From contig CAMEGY010000038.1 of assembly GCA_945916625.1 (NCBI GenBank), positions 1 through 8,072 of the forward strand: a DNA stretch of 8,072 nucleotides, read 5' to 3'. The notes beneath the pieces are model-generated. The model was not told where the DNA came from. It did not search any database and saw nothing but the letters and a program-made list of their open reading frames with translations. Positions 6,633 through 8,072 of this stretch are shown here, piece after piece. The DNA is from an uncultured Anaerococcus sp. GTDB taxonomy: Bacteria > Bacillota_A > Clostridia > Tissierellales > Peptoniphilaceae. Every line of letters starts with the position of its first letter. The first letter of the stretch is position 1. A program made the translations under genes and the position numbers.

Positions 6633-6663
6633 AGTCCCTTATCTTTTGATGAGGGATTTTTTT
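6633..6663 (+). terminator. Rho-independent terminator of the six-gene unit
   Basis: A 9-bp stem (6635-6643 with 6648-6656, one G-T pair) closes on a TTTT loop and is followed by seven T residues. It starts ten bases after the uridine phosphorylase stop codon and ends fifteen bases before the -35 box of the next promoter, so the two YtrA-type modules are separate transcription units. Confidence 0.92.
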
Positions 6664-6677
6664 ATTTATAGATTATT

Positions 6678-6706
6678 TTGACAAGTGTTATAAACTGTTA
6701 TATACT
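6678..6706 (+). promoter_or_regulatory. Strong promoter of module 2
   Basis: A perfect TTGACA (6678-6683) and TATACT (6701-6706, five of six bases) are separated by exactly 17 bases. Expected transcription start is near 6713. Three tandem 10-bp repeats fill the spacer and -10 region, so a repressor bound there would exclude RNA polymerase. Confidence 0.88.
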
Positions 6707-6714
6707 GTTATAGA
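6685..6714. repeat. Three tandem 10-bp repeats over the module 2 promoter, probable operator
   Basis: The unit (G/C)TGTTATA(A/T/G)A occurs three times head to tail at 6685-6694, 6695-6704 and 6705-6714. The core TGTTATA is exact in all three copies. The ten-base period is close to one DNA helical turn, so all copies face the same side of the helix, as suits side-by-side binding of a regulator. The array spans from just after the -35 box to the expected transcription start. The likely binder is the GntR protein encoded immediately downstream. Confidence 0.65.
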
Positions 6715-6730
6715 GAAGAGGGGAATAAAA

Positions 6731-7114
6731 TTGAAGATTATTATAAAAAATGGGTCGGCTGTCCCTATTTATGAACAAATTAAAAACGCAATTAGGGATG
6801 AAATCCTAAAGGGAAATCTATCTAGTGGGGAGAAGCTTCCTTCTGTGAGAAATCTTGCCCGTGAGCTTTCGATTTCGATTTTGACTGTCAAGAAAGCCTA
6901 CGATGAATTGGAGAGTGAAGGCTTTATCGAAAGTCGCCAAGGACTTGGTACCTTTGTCGGCAAGGAAGATCCAAACCTAAGGCTTGAAGAAAAGCAGAAA
7001 AAACTTGAGGAATCTTTACTTTCTGCGATTAGGATTTCAAAAGATATTAAAATGGAAAAGAAAGATTTAAGAGAACTTTTAGATTATTTGTATGAAGGAG
7101 ATTTTAATGACTGA
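6731..7114 (+). CDS. GntR family, YtrA-type transcriptional repressor (module 2)
   Basis: This 127-residue protein is a second short GntR regulator: a winged helix-turn-helix at about residues 10-77 (VPIYEQIKNAIRDEILKG, KLPSVRNLAREL, LTVKKAYDELESEGFIESRQGLGTFVG) and a charged helical tail (about 84-124) that probably dimerises. It has the textbook YtrA/YhcF form and is related to, but clearly different from, the regulator at 2264. It likely represses its own promoter through the tandem 10-bp repeats at 6685-6714 and is relieved by an unknown signal. The start codon is TTG at 6731, set by GAGGGG (6718-6723) seven bases upstream and by the conserved N-terminus; no in-frame ATG lies close enough to serve. 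The TTG may keep repressor level low relative to the ATPase, whose start lies 8 bases inside this gene. Confidence 0.92.
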   Translation: MKIIIKNGSAVPIYEQIKNAIRDEILKGNLSSGEKLPSVRNLARELSISILTVKKAYDELESEGFIESRQGLGTFVGKEDPNLRLEEKQKKLEESLLSAIRISKDIKMEKKDLRELLDYLYEGDFND

Positions 7115-7943
7115 TAAGATTAGGGCAAAGGGCCTTTCAAAAACTTTTGACAAATTTATCCTAGGTCCAAATGACTTTGCCATCAAAAAGGGTTTTGTAA
7201 CAGGATTTATCGGGAAAAACGGCATGGGAAAGACAACTACTATCAAGGCACTTTTGTCACTTATAAACTACGACGGGGAAATTTTCCTAGATGGTAAAAA
7301 AATCGAAGATTTGTCCTATCTCCAAGATGTTGGCCTAGTCATGGACGATTCTTTTTTGGGAAAAGATTGGACCTTAGATCTTGTAAATAAGGCTATGAAT
7401 GTGGGTTATGAAAATTGGGATTCTAAATCTTTTTATGCCTATCTTGATAAATTTAAGCTTGATAGGGATAAGAAGGTGGAAGAATTATCAAGGGGTATGA
7501 AAATCAAGCTAATGCTTGCAGTTGCCTTATCTCATAAGGCAAAAATCCTAATCCTAGATGAGCCTACAAGCGGACTTGATCCAGCTATGAGGGATGAACT
7601 TGTGGATATAGTTTTAGACTTTATGGAAAACGAAGACCACACAGTATTGTTTTCAACCCACATCACCCAAGACCTTGACAGGATTGCTGATTATATTGTA
7701 TTTATAGATGAGGGGAAAATCGTCTTTGAAGGGACGAAGGATGAATTTTATGATAAGTTTTTACTAATTAGGGGTGGTTTAGATGATTATGATAGTATTA
7801 AAAATCTTAAAATCCTAGGCCAAAAGATGTCAAGAGTCAACTTTGAAGCCTTAATCTTAAGAGAAGATTACATAAAAAATGAAAACCTAGTTGCAGAAGC
7901 ACCAAGTATTGACCAGATTATGATTTATTATGGGAGGAAATAA
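7107..7943 (+). CDS. ABC transporter ATP-binding protein (module 2)
   Basis: This 278-residue nucleotide-binding subunit pairs with the permease beginning at 7943. It has Walker A GKNGMGKTT (36-44, K42), ABC signature LSRGMK (127-132), Walker B ILILDEPTSGLD (147-158, D151/E152) and switch His185 in FSTH. The LSRGMK signature and the Asp-rich Q-loop region (VGLVMDDS, where Gln is absent) are typical of YtrB/BcrA-like exporters. From about 215 to the end is a C-terminal extension, as in module 1. I place the start at ATG 7107 because AAGGAG (7095-7100) lies six bases before it. A longer reading from the ATG at 7092 would put that Shine-Dalgarno site inside the coding region and leaves no good site upstream. 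It overlaps the repressor by 8 bases and the permease by one. The active site looks complete; the substrate is unknown. Confidence 0.93.
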   Translation: MTDKIRAKGLSKTFDKFILGPNDFAIKKGFVTGFIGKNGMGKTTTIKALLSLINYDGEIFLDGKKIEDLSYLQDVGLVMDDSFLGKDWTLDLVNKAMNVGYENWDSKSFYAYLDKFKLDRDKKVEELSRGMKIKLMLAVALSHKAKILILDEPTSGLDPAMRDELVDIVLDFMENEDHTVLFSTHITQDLDRIADYIVFIDEGKIVFEGTKDEFYDKFLLIRGGLDDYDSIKNLKILGQKMSRVNFEALILREDYIKNENLVAEAPSIDQIMIYYGRK

Positions 7944-8072
7944 TGAATATCAAAAAACAAATTAAACTAGATTTAATTTCTATAAAACCATATTTAACCA
8001 TTAAGAACTTTATTATTTTTTTTGGAATTGGTATTTTTTATATGTTTATTAATAACGGTCCAAATAGTATTA
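7943..8072 (+). CDS. ABC-2 type permease, N-terminal fragment (cut by window edge)
   Basis: Only the first 43 codons are present. The protein begins MNIKKQIKLDLISIKPY, a short basic amphipathic stretch, then enters a hydrophobic segment at about residues 22-36 (FIIFFGIGIFYMFIN) that is probably transmembrane helix 1. This layout, with the start overlapping the ATPase stop as TAATG and a strong GGGAGG (7932-7937) about five bases upstream, is what is expected of the permease partner of a YtrA-type exporter. It differs in sequence from the module 1 permease and shows no large loop within what is visible. Assignment rests mainly on position and hydrophobicity, since no domain motif is reached before the window ends. 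Confidence 0.72.
   Translation, partial: MNIKKQIKLDLISIKPYLTIKNFIIFFGIGIFYMFINNGPNSI

Noticed and set aside
6625..6730. Repeats at 6685-6714 as a CRISPR-like or mobile-element remnant
   Set aside because: Units of ten bases without spacers, lying exactly over a promoter, fit an operator. There is no spacer, transposase or target duplication.
7092..7106. Upstream ATG as the start of the module 2 ATPase
   Set aside because: The AAGGAG site falls inside this stretch and is ideally spaced for the ATG at 7107, and family members begin near the latter.

Overview
The window is AT-rich DNA from a low-GC Gram-positive bacterium. Proteins are rich in Lys, Ile, Asn and Asp, arginine is written mostly as AGA/AGG, Shine-Dalgarno sites are strong and purine-rich, genes overlap by a few bases, and the sigma-A type promoters are close to consensus. 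The protein styles fit an anaerobic Firmicute of the Tissierellia (Anaerococcus/Peptoniphilus type), but this placement is an inference from style and no marker gene is present. It looks like ordinary chromosomal DNA: I see no insertion sequence, phage gene, CRISPR array, tRNA or rRNA.

Layout. (1) Bases 1-438, minus strand: the N-terminal half of a pyridoxal/pyridoxamine kinase, running off the left edge. (2) 439-526: a short divergent promoter region. (3) 527-2125, plus strand: a full cardiolipin synthase with two HKD motifs, apparently translated without a Shine-Dalgarno site, closed by a hairpin terminator at 2165-2193. (4) 2192-6663: a six-gene transcription unit behind a near-perfect promoter. 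It encodes a short GntR/YtrA-type repressor, an ABC ATPase, an ABC-2 type permease, dCMP deaminase, a Cof-type HAD phosphatase and uridine phosphorylase. Genes overlap or lie within 13 bases of each other, there is no internal terminator, and the unit ends in a strong terminator at 6633-6663. (5) 6678-8072: a second YtrA-type module (repressor with a TTG start, ABC ATPase, start of a permease), cut by the right edge. Its promoter carries three tandem 10-bp repeats that look like an operator.

How the genes may work together. Each YtrA-type repressor probably senses a small ligand or envelope stress and controls its own exporter. In the first unit the exporter shares a message with three enzymes that could in principle run dCMP to dUMP to deoxyuridine to uracil plus deoxyribose-1-phosphate, if the HAD enzyme is a nucleotidase. 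Linking a YtrA exporter to pyrimidine salvage is the most unusual feature of the window. The chemistry of the outer two enzymes is well supported; the middle step and the link to transport are hypotheses.

No stretch over 300 bases lacks a gene. The longest gaps are 2126-2263, 6625-6730 and 439-526, and all are accounted for by promoters, terminators and candidate operators.
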